DNA of 64,000 bases from Marinoscillum luteum (lineage in GTDB: Bacteria > Bacteroidota > Bacteroidia > Cytophagales > Cyclobacteriaceae), in the NCBI RefSeq assembly GCF_044005705.1, contig NZ_JBIPKE010000007.1, forward strand, positions 1 through 64,000, in the 5' to 3' direction. Below the pieces are notes generated by a model that made no database searches, was not told the origin of the DNA, and was given only the letters and a program-made list of their open reading frames with translations. The translations under genes and the position numbers were made by a program. Shown here piece after piece: positions 27,601 through 35,132 of this stretch. Numbering within the stretch: the first letter of the stretch is position 1; each line of letters starts with the position of its first letter.

Positions 27601-27887
27601 GAGATTTTCTTACCATCGGGGCTGTACCTGGGTTGTACCTCATAGGCATGGCCTGTCCGAAGCGGGGTGGCATTGCCACCGGAAATGGGCATGGAATAGA
27701 TATCTCCCAGGAGGTCGAACACGATGGTTTTTCCGTCCGGGCTCACATCCAGGTTCATCCATGTGCCTTCTTCCACGGTGATGGTTGTTTCCTGGAAGGG
27801 TGCCACGGGACTGGTGACATCCCAGTCGTCCTGTGCCTGGCAAATGAAAAATGAGAAAATGAGGAGGGGAATTAGGATTCTGGTCAT
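24639..27887 (-). CDS. Exported TolB-propeller / amidohydrolase fusion protein
   Basis: A protein of 1082 residues with a signal peptide (residues 1-19, ending QAQ). Residues about 30-600 are PD40/TolB-type propeller blades (GNATPLRTGHAYEVQPRYSP; YEPAFSPDSKSIVYVSW). Residues about 640-1050 form an amidohydrolase domain with the metal-binding HxH in GLIDTHAHLRAF and a C-terminal block GSIEVGKLADIIILDEDPL typical of imidazolonepropionase/prolidase-like enzymes. It is predicted to be a periplasmic or secreted metal-dependent hydrolase, probably acting on peptides or cyclic amides. The C-terminus (HCSCQH) is unusual and might bind metal. It is a single gene with its own terminator. Confidence 0.9.
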   Translation of the reverse strand: MTRILIPLLIFSFFICQAQDDWDVTSPVAPFQETTITVEEGTWMNLDVSPDGKTIVFDLLGDIYSMPISGGNATPLRTGHAYEVQPRYSPDGKKISFTSDAGGGDNIWVMDADGQNATQITREDFRLLNNAVWTPDGQYLIARKHFTSQRSLGAGEMWLYHITGGSGIQLTTRKNDQQDAGEPWVSGNYLYYSEDVYPGGYFQYNKDPNSQIYVIKRYDRTTGKTETVIGGPGGAVRPQISPDGSKLAFVRRVRTKSVLYIHDLATGIQKPVYDELTKDQQEAWAIFGVYPNFNWLPDNRTIVLYAKGKIRKVNTLTGESTIIPFKASATHRITDAPIFKQNPAPESFRSHVIRNATTSPDGKLLAFNAAGHLYTMKLPNGKPKRLTTSTDFEYEPAFSPDSKSIVYVSWADERKGAIHKIPATGGTPTRLTSEKGIYRTPSFSKDGKTLVFRKDEGDGTLGHAYTVKPGIYTMPVAGGTPTFICEDGENPVFNSKGDRVYLQTGGYLFGSLDKSYKSVNLKGEDEKVHFHSKYANQYTISPDGKWLAFGELYDVFVMPFSDHGQTFELTGSTKALPVTKVAEDAGINLHWSADGESLQWTLGNKYHAVNVRDCFTFLEGSPDSIGDIPKTTVEIELALKTDIPSGSIALSGGKVITMNGEEIIENGVVLVQGNRIVAVGNQGELEIPADAKIIDVSGKVIMPGLIDTHAHLRAFRYGISPQKEWSYYANLAFGITATHDPSSNSETSMSQSEMVRAGLMVGPRIFSTGTILYGADGDFKAVINKYEDAQSAIARTKAYGTFSVKSYNQPRREQRQMIIKAAHENEIMVYPEGGSTFFHNMTMILDGHTSVEHNIPVAPLYQDVIELWSASKTSNTPTLIVNYGGLNGEYYWYQKTNVWENDKLMKYTPRAIIDSRSRHRTMAPDEEYENGHILVSQSCKALVDAGVKVCVGGHGQLQGLGVHWEMWNLAQGGMTNHEVLRAATLHGAEYIEMGEDLGSIEVGKLADIIILDEDPLTHIRNSESVRYTMINGRLYDTNTMDEIGHQPKKRSQFYWEMDSYNDNFPWHEESHSFQGLHCSCQH

Positions 27888-27993
27888 ATTCGGATTTGTT
27901 TATGACTCCTAAATTAGTGAAAGTTTTGACCGGGCAAGCTTACCTTTTTGTGAGTGGAGATATGGAGGACTGGGTGGTATGCTATTGTAGTAC

Positions 27994-28015
27994 AAAAAAA
28001 AGGCCTATTCGGCCT
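27994..28015 (-). terminator. Terminator overlapping the end of the sigma-factor operon
   Basis: On the minus strand AGGCC (28015-28011), GAATA, GGCCT (28005-28001) are followed by a run of seven more T. The hairpin includes the last codons and the stop of the small membrane protein gene. Confidence 0.75.
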
Positions 28016-28361
28016 CTTTCTTAAATTCGGGTGTTTCTGTTTCATGTCTTCCGGTGCACCACTTATCTGCAAACTTTTGTTTCCATTTTTCGCGCTGATC
28101 TTCGGGCATGTTGTGCCATTTGTGCTGCCAATGCTTCCATGGCGTGCTATGCTGATGGCCGTGTTTACCACCTTTCCCAAACCCAAATATTATTTTGGAG
28201 AGTAGTAGTATGCCTGCTGCCTGCCAGAAAGTGATGGCTACCAACCCAAAGATTGCCGGCATTAGCCAGTTCCAGAGCACCATTACCAGGGCGCTTGCCG
28301 CCGTGAAAAACACCAGAATCATTCCTGCTATTTTTAAAAACCAAAATCGTCTCATATCCAT
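28005..28361 (-). CDS. Small membrane protein co-transcribed with an ECF sigma factor
   Basis: A protein of 118 residues. Two hydrophobic segments (about 8-32 and 35-57) are followed by a cytoplasmic, His- and Lys-rich tail (KHGHQHSTPWKHWQHKWHNM, then EDQREKWKQKF). Proteins of this pattern often follow ECF sigma genes in Bacteroidota. The start codon overlaps the sigma-factor stop by one base (TAATG), so both are translated together. It might be a membrane-bound partner of the sigma factor or a metal-responsive protein because of the histidines; neither is shown. Confidence 0.75.
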   Translation of the reverse strand: MDMRRFWFLKIAGMILVFFTAASALVMVLWNWLMPAIFGLVAITFWQAAGILLLSKIIFGFGKGGKHGHQHSTPWKHWQHKWHNMPEDQREKWKQKFADKWCTGRHETETPEFKKEAE

Positions 28362-28951
28362 TAGTCGTTTATCAAATCATTATATAAATCCGCCAGGCCT
28401 TCCCTGAGGGCGAGAATGGCGTACCGTTTTCTGGAGATCATAGTATTGATGGTCTCTCCGGTTTCTTCCGCCATTTCCTTAAAACTTTTCTGCTCAAACT
28501 CGTGCCATATAAAGACCTCACGTTGCTTTGAGGGCATTTGCGCCAGTAACTCTTCTATTTTGGCCCAGATCATTTCCCCCAGTAGTTCCCGGTCAGGTAG
28601 ATTGCTGGTATCGGGTAATATATCCTCCAGCATCAATGGGGTTTCATCACTATCTTGTGCGAGATTCATTTGAGAAAAGGCCATAGGCCTCATTTTTCGG
28701 TGATTGTCTGTGGCCTTGTTTCGTGCCACCCTAAAAAGCCATCCAGAGATCTGATCGAGTGATTCTATGCGGTCATACCCCACCACCAACTGGTAGAACA
28801 CATCCTGCAGCACGTCCTCTGCATCATCACTTCCAGAGACAAACTTCCTGATGAAATTCAGGAGCTTTCCACGGTAAGTGTTTACCGTTCTTTCGATATG
28901 TTCATTTTTTTGACTCATGGAAATGGCGGCGGGCTTCATCGTATCAGGCAC
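28361..28951 (-). CDS. ECF-type RNA polymerase sigma factor
   Basis: A protein of 196 residues. Region 2 (about 25-95) holds the core-binding and -10 recognition helices (FVSGSDDAEDVLQDVFYQLV; ISGWLFRVARNKATDNHR). Region 4 (about 130-190) holds the helix-turn-helix (MPSKQREVFIWHEFEQKSFK, then EMAEETGETINTMISRKRYA). A classical anti-sigma gene is not present. The downstream small membrane protein is a candidate regulator. It overlaps the flavodoxin-like gene upstream by 8 bases; in-frame ATGs at residues 5 and 12 are possible later starts. Confidence 0.93.
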   Translation of the reverse strand: MPDTMKPAAISMSQKNEHIERTVNTYRGKLLNFIRKFVSGSDDAEDVLQDVFYQLVVGYDRIESLDQISGWLFRVARNKATDNHRKMRPMAFSQMNLAQDSDETPLMLEDILPDTSNLPDRELLGEMIWAKIEELLAQMPSKQREVFIWHEFEQKSFKEMAEETGETINTMISRKRYAILALREGLADLYNDLIND

Positions 28952-29447
28952 TCATTCGGTTATCACCATTTTTAGCTTCTGTGCCGTAGACGAGAAGAAA
29001 AAGAAACCGATACATGGCTAAATTTAGGACGCTATCAATCAAATTGAATGACTCATCAAATTTCTTTTCCGGCTCCATCACCATAAGGCCCTCAGGAAGC
29101 AAATTGGCACTAAGACTTTTGAGTACAGTTCGAAGCTGCTCATCGGCTGATTCGGCCAAAATTCGTTCGCTGGAGACCATCACGGTAGCCATTTTCTTGT
29201 TTCTCCAGAGCGCCCGGTGGTTGGTGAGCAGCCTGTGGGTTTCGTGATTATAGAGAGGGCCAGCGTGGTTTCCAACCAAAAGATAATAGTCATAGCTGGC
29301 CAGTTCGTTGAGCTCATACGAAGGATCAGCTAAATCCAGAATGGATGTGTTCAGGCCCAGCCCCGCAAGGCGTTCATCCAGCTCCAAAGCGACCAAATGG
29401 GAGAATCTGACAACCTGAGTATCGGTAATGATGATGGCTACTTTCAT
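28944..29447 (-). CDS. Flavodoxin-fold (NADPH-dependent FMN reductase-like) protein
   Basis: A protein of 167 residues with an alternating beta/alpha pattern: MKVAIIITDTQVVRFSHLVA at the start, ELASYDYYLLVGNHAG in the middle and KKMATVMVSSERI later. This matches the flavodoxin-like fold of NADPH-dependent FMN reductases, in which the first loop and the YDYYLLVGN loop bind FMN. The canonical phosphate-binding loop is weak, so flavin binding is uncertain. It is the first gene of the minus-strand operon with the ECF sigma factor, which suggests a redox-related input, and it diverges from the GH51 gene. Confidence 0.6.
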   Translation of the reverse strand: MKVAIIITDTQVVRFSHLVALELDERLAGLGLNTSILDLADPSYELNELASYDYYLLVGNHAGPLYNHETHRLLTNHRALWRNKKMATVMVSSERILAESADEQLRTVLKSLSANLLPEGLMVMEPEKKFDESFNLIDSVLNLAMYRFLFLLVYGTEAKNGDNRMSA

Positions 29448-29582
29448 GTTAGTTGGTTTTGACCTGGGCTTATAGACGGATAAGAGATCATTATATTTTA
29501 AATGGTTTGAAGAAAAGCGAAATTGGAAGGGAGATAATTTTGATTAACTTTAAAGTGTATAATCAACACTTAATATACTTTT

Positions 29583-31124
29583 ATGAAAATGCAGAGAATT
29601 GCCACACTACTTCTGGCGCTAGGTTTATCACATCTGGTGATGGCTCAGAACGCGTCTGTCATCATCAATGCCGATCAGGGTGAGCATCAGATCAGCAGAC
29701 ATATTTACGGACATTTTGCAGAGCACCTCGGCAGATGTATATACGGGGGATTTTACGTAGGGGCCGACAATCAGGCGATTCCTCATACAGATGGTGTGAG
29801 AAATGATATCATCCAGGCGCTTAAGGATTTGAAAGTACCTAACCTGCGCTGGCCAGGTGGTTGCTTTGCCGATACCTACCACTGGAAGGATGGGGTAGGA
29901 CCACAGAGCGAGCGGCCTACCATCGTGAACAGGTGGTGGGGCGGTGCAACAGAAGACAATAGTTTTGGTACCCATAACTTTTTGAATTTGTGTGAGGTGC
30001 TTGGTGCCGAGCCTTATTTATCAGCCAATGTGGGTAGCGGTACGGTGCAGGAGGTGATCGATTGGGTACAGTATACCAATCATGACGGAGTGAGTCCGAT
30101 GGCGGATTGGCGCAGAGCCAACGGACGGGAGAAACCCTGGGCGGTTAAATATTGGGGGGTAGGCAACGAGACGTGGGGCTGTGGGGGTAATATGACCGCA
30201 GAGTATTATGCCAATATCTACCGGCAATACGCCACCTTCATGCCAGGCTGGTCCGGGTCTGCCAAGATAGAGCGAATAGCCTCTGGTGCCTCCGGCAATG
30301 ATTATCACTGGACGGAAACACTCATGAAGAATGTACCTCATCAGTTGATGGAAGCCGTGGCACTTCACCATTACTCTGTATTGGACTGGAGTGAGAAAGG
30401 GCCTGATGTGGGTTTCTCTGAGGCTCAGTACTTTAAAACCATGGAAGAATCATTGAAAATGGAGGAGTTTGTGACTCGCCATTCAACGATCATGGATAAG
30501 TATGATCCTGAAAAGAAAGTAGCCCTTTTTGTAGATGAGTGGGGAGGATGGTATGATGGCGATGCGGATAAAGGAGTACTTTACCAGCAAAATACCATGC
30601 GGGATGCCATGATCGCAGGGGCTGTCCTCAATATTTTCAACAATCATGCGGAGCGGGTGAAAATGGCCAACATTGCACAGGCGGTGAACGTGCTACAGGC
30701 AGTAATCCTCACGGATGAAGAGAAGATGATTCTGACACCTACTTACCATGTGATGAAACTTTACAATGTGCATCAGGATGCCACATTACTGCCCTTGAGT
30801 ATAGATACCCCGGATTACGAATTGGACGGGAAGAAGCTTCCCGCCTTGTCTGTGTCAGCTTCCAGGGATGATCAGGGGGTTATGCATATTTCACTCGTGA
30901 ATATTGATGCTAAAAAGGCCCACAGCACCGAGGTGAAAATTCATGGAGATGAAGCGAAGACCGTCCGAGGGTCAATCCTGTCGTCAGCTTCACTGCAGGA
31001 CCACAATACTTTTGATAACCCGGATAAAATTACCCCGAAGGACTTCAAGGACTTTAAAGTGAAGGACGGAATCCTTACGGTCAGTCTGCCACCATTTTCA
31101 GTAGTGGTGCTGGAGGTAAAATAA
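29583..31124 (+). CDS. GH51 alpha-L-arabinofuranosidase, exported
   Basis: A protein of 513 residues with a signal peptide (residues about 1-21, ending VMAQ). The (beta/alpha)8 catalytic domain has the GH51 acid/base glutamate E196 in WGVGNETWGCGG and the nucleophile E319 in FVDEWGGWYD. Early motifs (HIYGHFAEHLGRCIYGG; LRWPGGCFADTYHW) and the C-terminal beta domain (FSVVVLEVK) also fit. It removes arabinofuranosyl side chains from arabinan or arabinoxylan in the periplasm. No other glycosidase is near, so it is an isolated catabolic gene. A TAACTTTA sequence at about 29545-29552 is a near-match to the -7 promoter element. Confidence 0.95.
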   Translation: MKMQRIATLLLALGLSHLVMAQNASVIINADQGEHQISRHIYGHFAEHLGRCIYGGFYVGADNQAIPHTDGVRNDIIQALKDLKVPNLRWPGGCFADTYHWKDGVGPQSERPTIVNRWWGGATEDNSFGTHNFLNLCEVLGAEPYLSANVGSGTVQEVIDWVQYTNHDGVSPMADWRRANGREKPWAVKYWGVGNETWGCGGNMTAEYYANIYRQYATFMPGWSGSAKIERIASGASGNDYHWTETLMKNVPHQLMEAVALHHYSVLDWSEKGPDVGFSEAQYFKTMEESLKMEEFVTRHSTIMDKYDPEKKVALFVDEWGGWYDGDADKGVLYQQNTMRDAMIAGAVLNIFNNHAERVKMANIAQAVNVLQAVILTDEEKMILTPTYHVMKLYNVHQDATLLPLSIDTPDYELDGKKLPALSVSASRDDQGVMHISLVNIDAKKAHSTEVKIHGDEAKTVRGSILSSASLQDHNTFDNPDKITPKDFKDFKVKDGILTVSLPPFSVVVLEVK

Positions 31125-31132
31125 TTGATTCA

Positions 31133-31166
31133 CAACCAATCGGGGGTGTGTGCCTTCGGTTGGTTG
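31133..31166. terminator. Imperfect hairpin between convergent genes
   Basis: CAACCAATCG (31133-31142) pairs with CGGTTGGTTG (31157-31166) at nine of ten positions. It lies between the convergent GH51 and flavoprotein genes and could stop transcription from either side, though no strong T-run follows. Confidence 0.5.
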
Positions 31167-31194
31167 GTAGTTTCTCAAAAGATAGTCTTGGAAG

Positions 31195-32412
31195 CTATAT
31201 ATGCTCAGAGATTACCCACCCGGCACTCCAGCAGGCCTGGAAATTGAAGCCGCCTGTGAGGGCATCTATGTCCAATACTTCACCAGCAAGGTAGAGGTTT
31301 GGAAAGTTTCGAGCTTCGAAGGTTTTGAGGTCTACCTCTGATAATGCCACCCCGCCACTGGTGACAAACTCTTCCTTGAAAGTGCTTTTTCCTTTGACCT
31401 CATAGAGACCTTGGGTAAGTTCTTCCGTGAGTTTATTGACCTGCTTCTTGGTGATTTCTCCAAAGTTATCTTCCTCAGCGATTTCGCAGTACTTACAGAG
31501 TTGTTCCCAGAATCGTCTGGTCAGCTCGCCGGGAGGGTAGTTGAGCACCTTTCGCTTGGGATGATCTTGTTTTTGTTGATCGAACCACTGTCGCACTTCG
31601 GCGTTGGATTCTTTGCCCAGGTAGTTAACAAGAATATGGAAGTGATAATTCTTCTCAGCCAGTTCACGGGCACCCCATGCTGAGAGTTTCAGCACAGCAG
31701 GTCCGCTCAGTCCCCAGTGTGTGATGAGCATAGGGCCAGCTTCTTCCAGCTTAGTGCCCGTGATCCGAATGTTTACTTCGGAAAAGGAAGTGCCCATCAG
31801 TCCGGAAATGCGTAGATCTTTAATGTTGAAGGTAAAAAGCGAAGGTACGGGGGGTACCAGGTCCAACCCCAGTTGGCTCAAAAATCCCCAGACAGAAGGA
31901 GCACTGCCGGTTGCTATGATTAACTTATCAGCAATCATTGGTCCCTGAGAGGTGACAAGGCTCCATTGATGCTCGGTCGCTTCTATGTGCTTTACCCCAC
32001 AGTTTTGAATAACCTTCACGCCCAATCGGGCAGCTTCACCTGTGAAGCAGTCTATGATCGTTTGCGATGAATTGGAAGTGGGAAACATTCTCAGGTCAGC
32101 TTCAGTATGGGTTTTTACGCCCCGATCACCAAGCCACCTGACCATGTCGGCGGTAGAAAACTCCTTAAAGACGGTGTACAGTTTTTTGCCCCCACGTGGG
32201 TAAAAAGGTGTGAGTTCGGAGGGTTGTTGCCGGGCATTGGTTACGTTGCACCGACCCCCTCCTGATACTTTGACTTTGCTCAGGAGTTTGTTGGTTTTTT
32301 CCAGGACCAACACTTCATAGTGTGGGTGTTTTTCGGCAATGTTGATGGCGGTGAAAAAGCCAGCGGCTCCCCCTCCAACGATAATGACTTTTTTCTTATG
32401 GGAATGGCTCAA
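31195..32412 (-). CDS. HI0933-family FAD-dependent oxidoreductase
   Basis: A protein of 405 residues in the HI0933/BaiN/RdsA flavoprotein family. The N-terminal dinucleotide-binding motif is VIIVGGGAAGFFTAINIAEK, followed by the family signature KVSGGGRCNVTNA. The C-terminal FAD-contact block is TSGGVALSEVDLKTFEARNF and GGFNFQACWSAGWV. Members include proteins that modify 23S rRNA and others that reduce steroid intermediates, so the substrate is not fixed by sequence. The length (about 400) is usual. It is the last gene of the minus-strand housekeeping run, 19 bases after the UPF0045 gene. Confidence 0.92.
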   Translation of the reverse strand: MSHSHKKKVIIVGGGAAGFFTAINIAEKHPHYEVLVLEKTNKLLSKVKVSGGGRCNVTNARQQPSELTPFYPRGGKKLYTVFKEFSTADMVRWLGDRGVKTHTEADLRMFPTSNSSQTIIDCFTGEAARLGVKVIQNCGVKHIEATEHQWSLVTSQGPMIADKLIIATGSAPSVWGFLSQLGLDLVPPVPSLFTFNIKDLRISGLMGTSFSEVNIRITGTKLEEAGPMLITHWGLSGPAVLKLSAWGARELAEKNYHFHILVNYLGKESNAEVRQWFDQQKQDHPKRKVLNYPPGELTRRFWEQLCKYCEIAEEDNFGEITKKQVNKLTEELTQGLYEVKGKSTFKEEFVTSGGVALSEVDLKTFEARNFPNLYLAGEVLDIDALTGGFNFQACWSAGWVISEHI

Positions 32413-32431
32413 TGGAGCGTGCTGTTACAGT

Positions 32432-32725
32432 TCATCGATCGAGCCTTTTTTCTTCAAACGTTACATCAGCATCTTTTCTGTAGTGGATGCGGAAGTATAC
32501 CAGGCATTCCTCTGCTCCGGCAGCCAGTACTGCCTTCTGAGCCTGGTCGCATACTTTCATTATTTCCTCGTATTTTCCCTCCATTACCGTTTCGAAGGGT
32601 GTGATCTGATGCTTGAGGCCACTTGCCTGAATCACAGCTATGGCTTCATCTACCAGGTCATAAGTGTGCAGTGCCTTGCTTTTGGGTATGATTTGAATGC
32701 CAATAGAGGTTAGGTGGTCAGTCAT
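32432..32725 (-). CDS. UPF0045 / MTH1187-type thiamine-binding protein
   Basis: A protein of 97 residues with a ferredoxin-like fold of the MTH1187/YqgV family, which forms tetramers; some members bind thiamine-related ligands. Key segments are the first strand SIGIQIIPKS, the helix DLVDEAIAVIQASGLKH, the conserved YEVTPFETVMEG-like segment (here HQITPFETVMEGKYEEIM) and the last strand VYFRIHYRKDADVT. It is located between pth and the HI0933-type gene with short gaps, probably in one transcript. Confidence 0.88.
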   Translation of the reverse strand: MTDHLTSIGIQIIPKSKALHTYDLVDEAIAVIQASGLKHQITPFETVMEGKYEEIMKVCDQAQKAVLAAGAEECLVYFRIHYRKDADVTFEEKRLDR

Positions 32726-32730
32726 TGTGT

Positions 32731-33288
32731 TTAGTTAAATTGATTCATGGTTCGTTCCAGCCCTATGGTACAAAAGGAGAGTAGGGCATCGATGGCCAAA
32801 TCTATATTGAGGACAATTTCGTCCATTTCCTGCTTATTGAAAGGGCTGAGTACATAATCAACCTGCTGGCCTTTGCCGAACCCGTCGCCTACACCAAATC
32901 TCAGTCGGGGATAATCCTGTCCGCCGATCATCTGCTCTATGTTTTTGAGCCCGTTATGACCTCCGGCAGACCCTTTGGCCTTAAGTCTTAATTTCCCGTA
33001 GGGGAGGGCAATATCGTCTGTAATCACCAGTAGATTCTCCTTGGGAATTTTGAGTTGGGTGAGCCAGTAGTTCACTGCTTTCCCACTCAGGTTCATGTAA
33101 GTGGTTGGCTTCATCAGGTGGATGCTACGGCCCTTGTATTTAAGCTCGGTGATGAAGGAATGTCTGTCATGCTCAAATTTCAGACCTTCACGATCGGCTA
33201 GTCTGTCCAGGATCAAAAAACCGATGTTATGACGCGTCAGCTCATATTCAGCGCCTATATTTCCCAGCCCGGCAATTAAGTATTTCAT
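32731..33288 (-). CDS. pth: Peptidyl-tRNA hydrolase
   Basis: A protein of 185 residues that frees tRNA from peptidyl-tRNAs dropped by the ribosome. The N-terminal motif AGLGNIGAEYELTRHNIGF contains the catalytic histidine H20 and the binding asparagines. The middle KPTTYMNLSGKAV and the loop DDIALPYGKLRLKAKGSAGG with NGLKNIE are standard. The length agrees with bacterial Pth. It follows rplY, as in many bacteria, although a terminator hairpin lies between them. Confidence 0.97.
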   Translation of the reverse strand: MKYLIAGLGNIGAEYELTRHNIGFLILDRLADREGLKFEHDRHSFITELKYKGRSIHLMKPTTYMNLSGKAVNYWLTQLKIPKENLLVITDDIALPYGKLRLKAKGSAGGHNGLKNIEQMIGGQDYPRLRFGVGDGFGKGQQVDYVLSPFNKQEMDEIVLNIDLAIDALLSFCTIGLERTMNQFN

Positions 33289-33306
33289 AAGTGTGCTAAA
33301 ATAAAA

Positions 33307-33336
33307 AATCCTACCCTGATTGCTCGGGGTAGGATT
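33307..33336 (-). terminator. Terminator after rplY
   Basis: A 10-bp perfect stem (33307-33316 with 33327-33336; AATCCTACCC and its complement) is followed on the minus strand by TTTTTATTTTAG. It sits between rplY and pth, so most transcripts of prs-rplY probably end here and pth needs some read-through or its own promoter. Confidence 0.85.
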
Positions 33337-33360
33337 CGTTTATTACAATGAAAATTCGGA

Positions 33361-33993
33361 TTATCCTTCAGCAGGTGCTTCAGCAGCTTCTTCGCTACCT
33401 TCTGCTCCTTCTTCACCTTCTTCTTCACCTTCAAGAGACTTTCCTCTAAGTGCTCTAGGGATTTCAATACCCATGATGGTCACAAGCGGATTGTTCAATA
33501 CTTCGAAGTTTTCAGTAGGAACATCACCAACTTTTACAGACTTACCAAGACCCAATTTGGATACATCAATGTTGATGTGCTCCGGCATGTCCTTAGGCAA
33601 TGCTTTTACAGTTAAGAATCTCAATTTCTTGATCAACTTACCACCTTGCTGAATACCAGGAGGTGTTCCAACTGGGTGTACAGGGATGTTCATTTTGATT
33701 TTCGTACCTCTGAACAACTGCAGGAAGTCCACATGCACAATCATTTCACTTACTGGGTGGAACTGGATGTCTTGAAGAATAGCTTCAAAAATCTGTCCTT
33801 CCACATTCAAGTTGATAAAATGTGCTTCGTCGGTATAGACAAGCTCTCTGAATAAAATCATCGGAGCGTAAAAATGGATCTGCTCTTCACCACCGTAAAG
33901 TACACCAGGGACCATTCCTTCAGCTCTTAATCTTTTAGCTTCGGTCTTGCCAAGATTTGCTCTTTTATACCCTATAATCTCAACGCTTTTCAT
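33361..33993 (-). CDS. rplY: 50S ribosomal protein L25/Ctc
   Basis: A protein of 210 residues of the long CTC form of bL25, which binds 5S rRNA. The N-terminal L25 domain begins VEIIGYKRANLGKTEAKRLR and includes MVPGVLYGG. The second beta-rich domain (about 95-185) carries the family segment NIPVHPVGTPPGIQQGG. The C-terminal tail (about 188-210) is almost only Glu, Gly and Ala (EGEEEGEEGAEGSEEAAEAP). It lies 27 bases after prs, in the same operon. Confidence 0.96.
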   Translation of the reverse strand: MKSVEIIGYKRANLGKTEAKRLRAEGMVPGVLYGGEEQIHFYAPMILFRELVYTDEAHFINLNVEGQIFEAILQDIQFHPVSEMIVHVDFLQLFRGTKIKMNIPVHPVGTPPGIQQGGKLIKKLRFLTVKALPKDMPEHINIDVSKLGLGKSVKVGDVPTENFEVLNNPLVTIMGIEIPRALRGKSLEGEEEGEEGAEGSEEAAEAPAEG

Positions 33994-34020
33994 AAAATAT
34001 GTATTTAAATTGTTTGTTTG

Positions 34021-34950
34021 TTACTTAATGAATAATGCACTTATTGACTCATTGTCGTGAACCTTCTTGATGGCTTTCGCAAATAGGTCAGCGACGGTCA
34101 ATACTTTTATTTTGTCACTTTTCTGCTTGAGCGGAATGGTGTCTGTAGTGATCAGTTCTTCCAGCTCAGAAGACTCGATGTTCTCATAAGCCTTTCCGGA
34201 TAGGATTGGATGCGTACATACCGCTCTCACGGTGGTGGCACCTTTCTCTTTCAGCAGATTTGCAGCCTTGCAAATGGTGCCTGCGGTATCAGCCAGGTCG
34301 TCTACCAAAACCACATCTTTGCCTTCTACATCACCAATCACCTGCATCGAGGCGATTTCGTTGGCGCGTTTTCTGTGCTTATCACATACCACCATGTCGG
34401 CCTCAAAATACTTGGCAAACGTTCTGGATCTGGCAGTTCCGCCCACATCAGGAGAAGCAAAAATCAGGTTATCCAGATTCAGGCTTTTGATATAAGGAAT
34501 GAAAATAGCAGATCCGTCAAGGTGATCCACCGGAATGTCAAAAAATCCCTGAATTTGTCCGGCGTGAAGATCCATGGTCATCAGCCTGTTGGCACCTGCT
34601 GCTGTCAGTAGGTTGGCCATCATTTTGGCTGCAATGGATACACGTGGACGATCCTTTCTGTCCTGTCGTGCATATCCGAAATAAGGAACCACTACAGTTA
34701 CATATTTGGCACTGGCACGTCTGGCAGCATCTATCATGAGCAAAAGTTCAATGATGTTGTCAGAAGGGGGAGTGGTAGATTGGATCAGGAACAGGTCACT
34801 TCCTCTGATGGATTCGTTGAAGCTGAAGTTCAGCTCGCCATCACTGAATTTTTGCGAAGTAGAGTTACCCAAAGGTTTTCCATACTGCTCGGCAATGCTG
34901 CTCGCTAGTTCTGTAGTACCTTTTCCTGCAAAAATTTTTACTGAGGACAT
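34021..34950 (-). CDS. prs: Ribose-phosphate pyrophosphokinase
   Basis: A protein of 309 residues that makes PRPP from ribose 5-phosphate and ATP, for purine, pyrimidine, His and Trp synthesis. The PRPP-binding loop DDLADTAGTICKAA is intact, the catalytic flexible-loop segment YFGYARQDRKDRPRVSI is present, and the metal-binding histidine lies in MTMDLHAGQIQGFFDIPVD. The length is normal. It precedes rplY and follows the tRNA-Gln gene, an arrangement common in Bacteroidota. Confidence 0.97.
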   Translation of the reverse strand: MSSVKIFAGKGTTELASSIAEQYGKPLGNSTSQKFSDGELNFSFNESIRGSDLFLIQSTTPPSDNIIELLLMIDAARRASAKYVTVVVPYFGYARQDRKDRPRVSIAAKMMANLLTAAGANRLMTMDLHAGQIQGFFDIPVDHLDGSAIFIPYIKSLNLDNLIFASPDVGGTARSRTFAKYFEADMVVCDKHRKRANEIASMQVIGDVEGKDVVLVDDLADTAGTICKAANLLKEKGATTVRAVCTHPILSGKAYENIESSELEELITTDTIPLKQKSDKIKVLTVADLFAKAIKKVHDNESISALFIK

Positions 34951-34970
34951 GACAGTCGTTTAAATAAATA

Positions 34971-34999
34971 ATCCCGATCCATATAAGTTGGACCGGGAT
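34971..34999 (-). terminator. Hairpin after tRNA-Gln
   Basis: ATCCCGATCC (34971-34980) pairs with GGACCGGGAT (34990-34999) at nine of ten positions. On the minus strand the stem is followed by a T-rich TATTTATTTA stretch. It probably ends the tRNA transcript before prs. Confidence 0.7.
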
Positions 35000-35003
35000 C
35001 TGT

Positions 35004-35075
35004 TGGCCTACTAGGGCTCGAACCTAGACTCTTCTGAACCAAAATCAGACGTGTTGCCAGTTACACCATAGGCCA
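35004..35075 (-). tRNA. tRNA-Gln (anticodon TTG)
   Basis: The 72 bases fold as a cloverleaf on the minus strand. The acceptor stem is TGGCCTA paired with TAGGCCA. The anticodon arm is TCTGA-TTTTGGT-TCAGA, giving the anticodon TTG at loop positions 34-36. The T arm CTAGG-TTCGAGC-CCTAG is perfect. CCA is not encoded. It is the only tRNA in the window. Confidence 0.97.
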
Positions 35076-35085
35076 AAACGGATTG

Positions 35086-35115
35086 CAAAAGTAGTAGTCT
35101 TTTTTAAAAATCAAA
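35086..35115 (-). promoter_or_regulatory. Promoter of tRNA-Gln
   Basis: On the minus strand TTTG (35115-35112), 18 bases, then TACTTTTG (35093-35086) match the Bacteroidota TTTG / TAnnTTTG promoter. Transcription would begin a few bases before the tRNA 5' end at 35075, which is good positional support. Confidence 0.75.
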
Positions 35116-35132
35116 AGGCCACCATGCAATTA

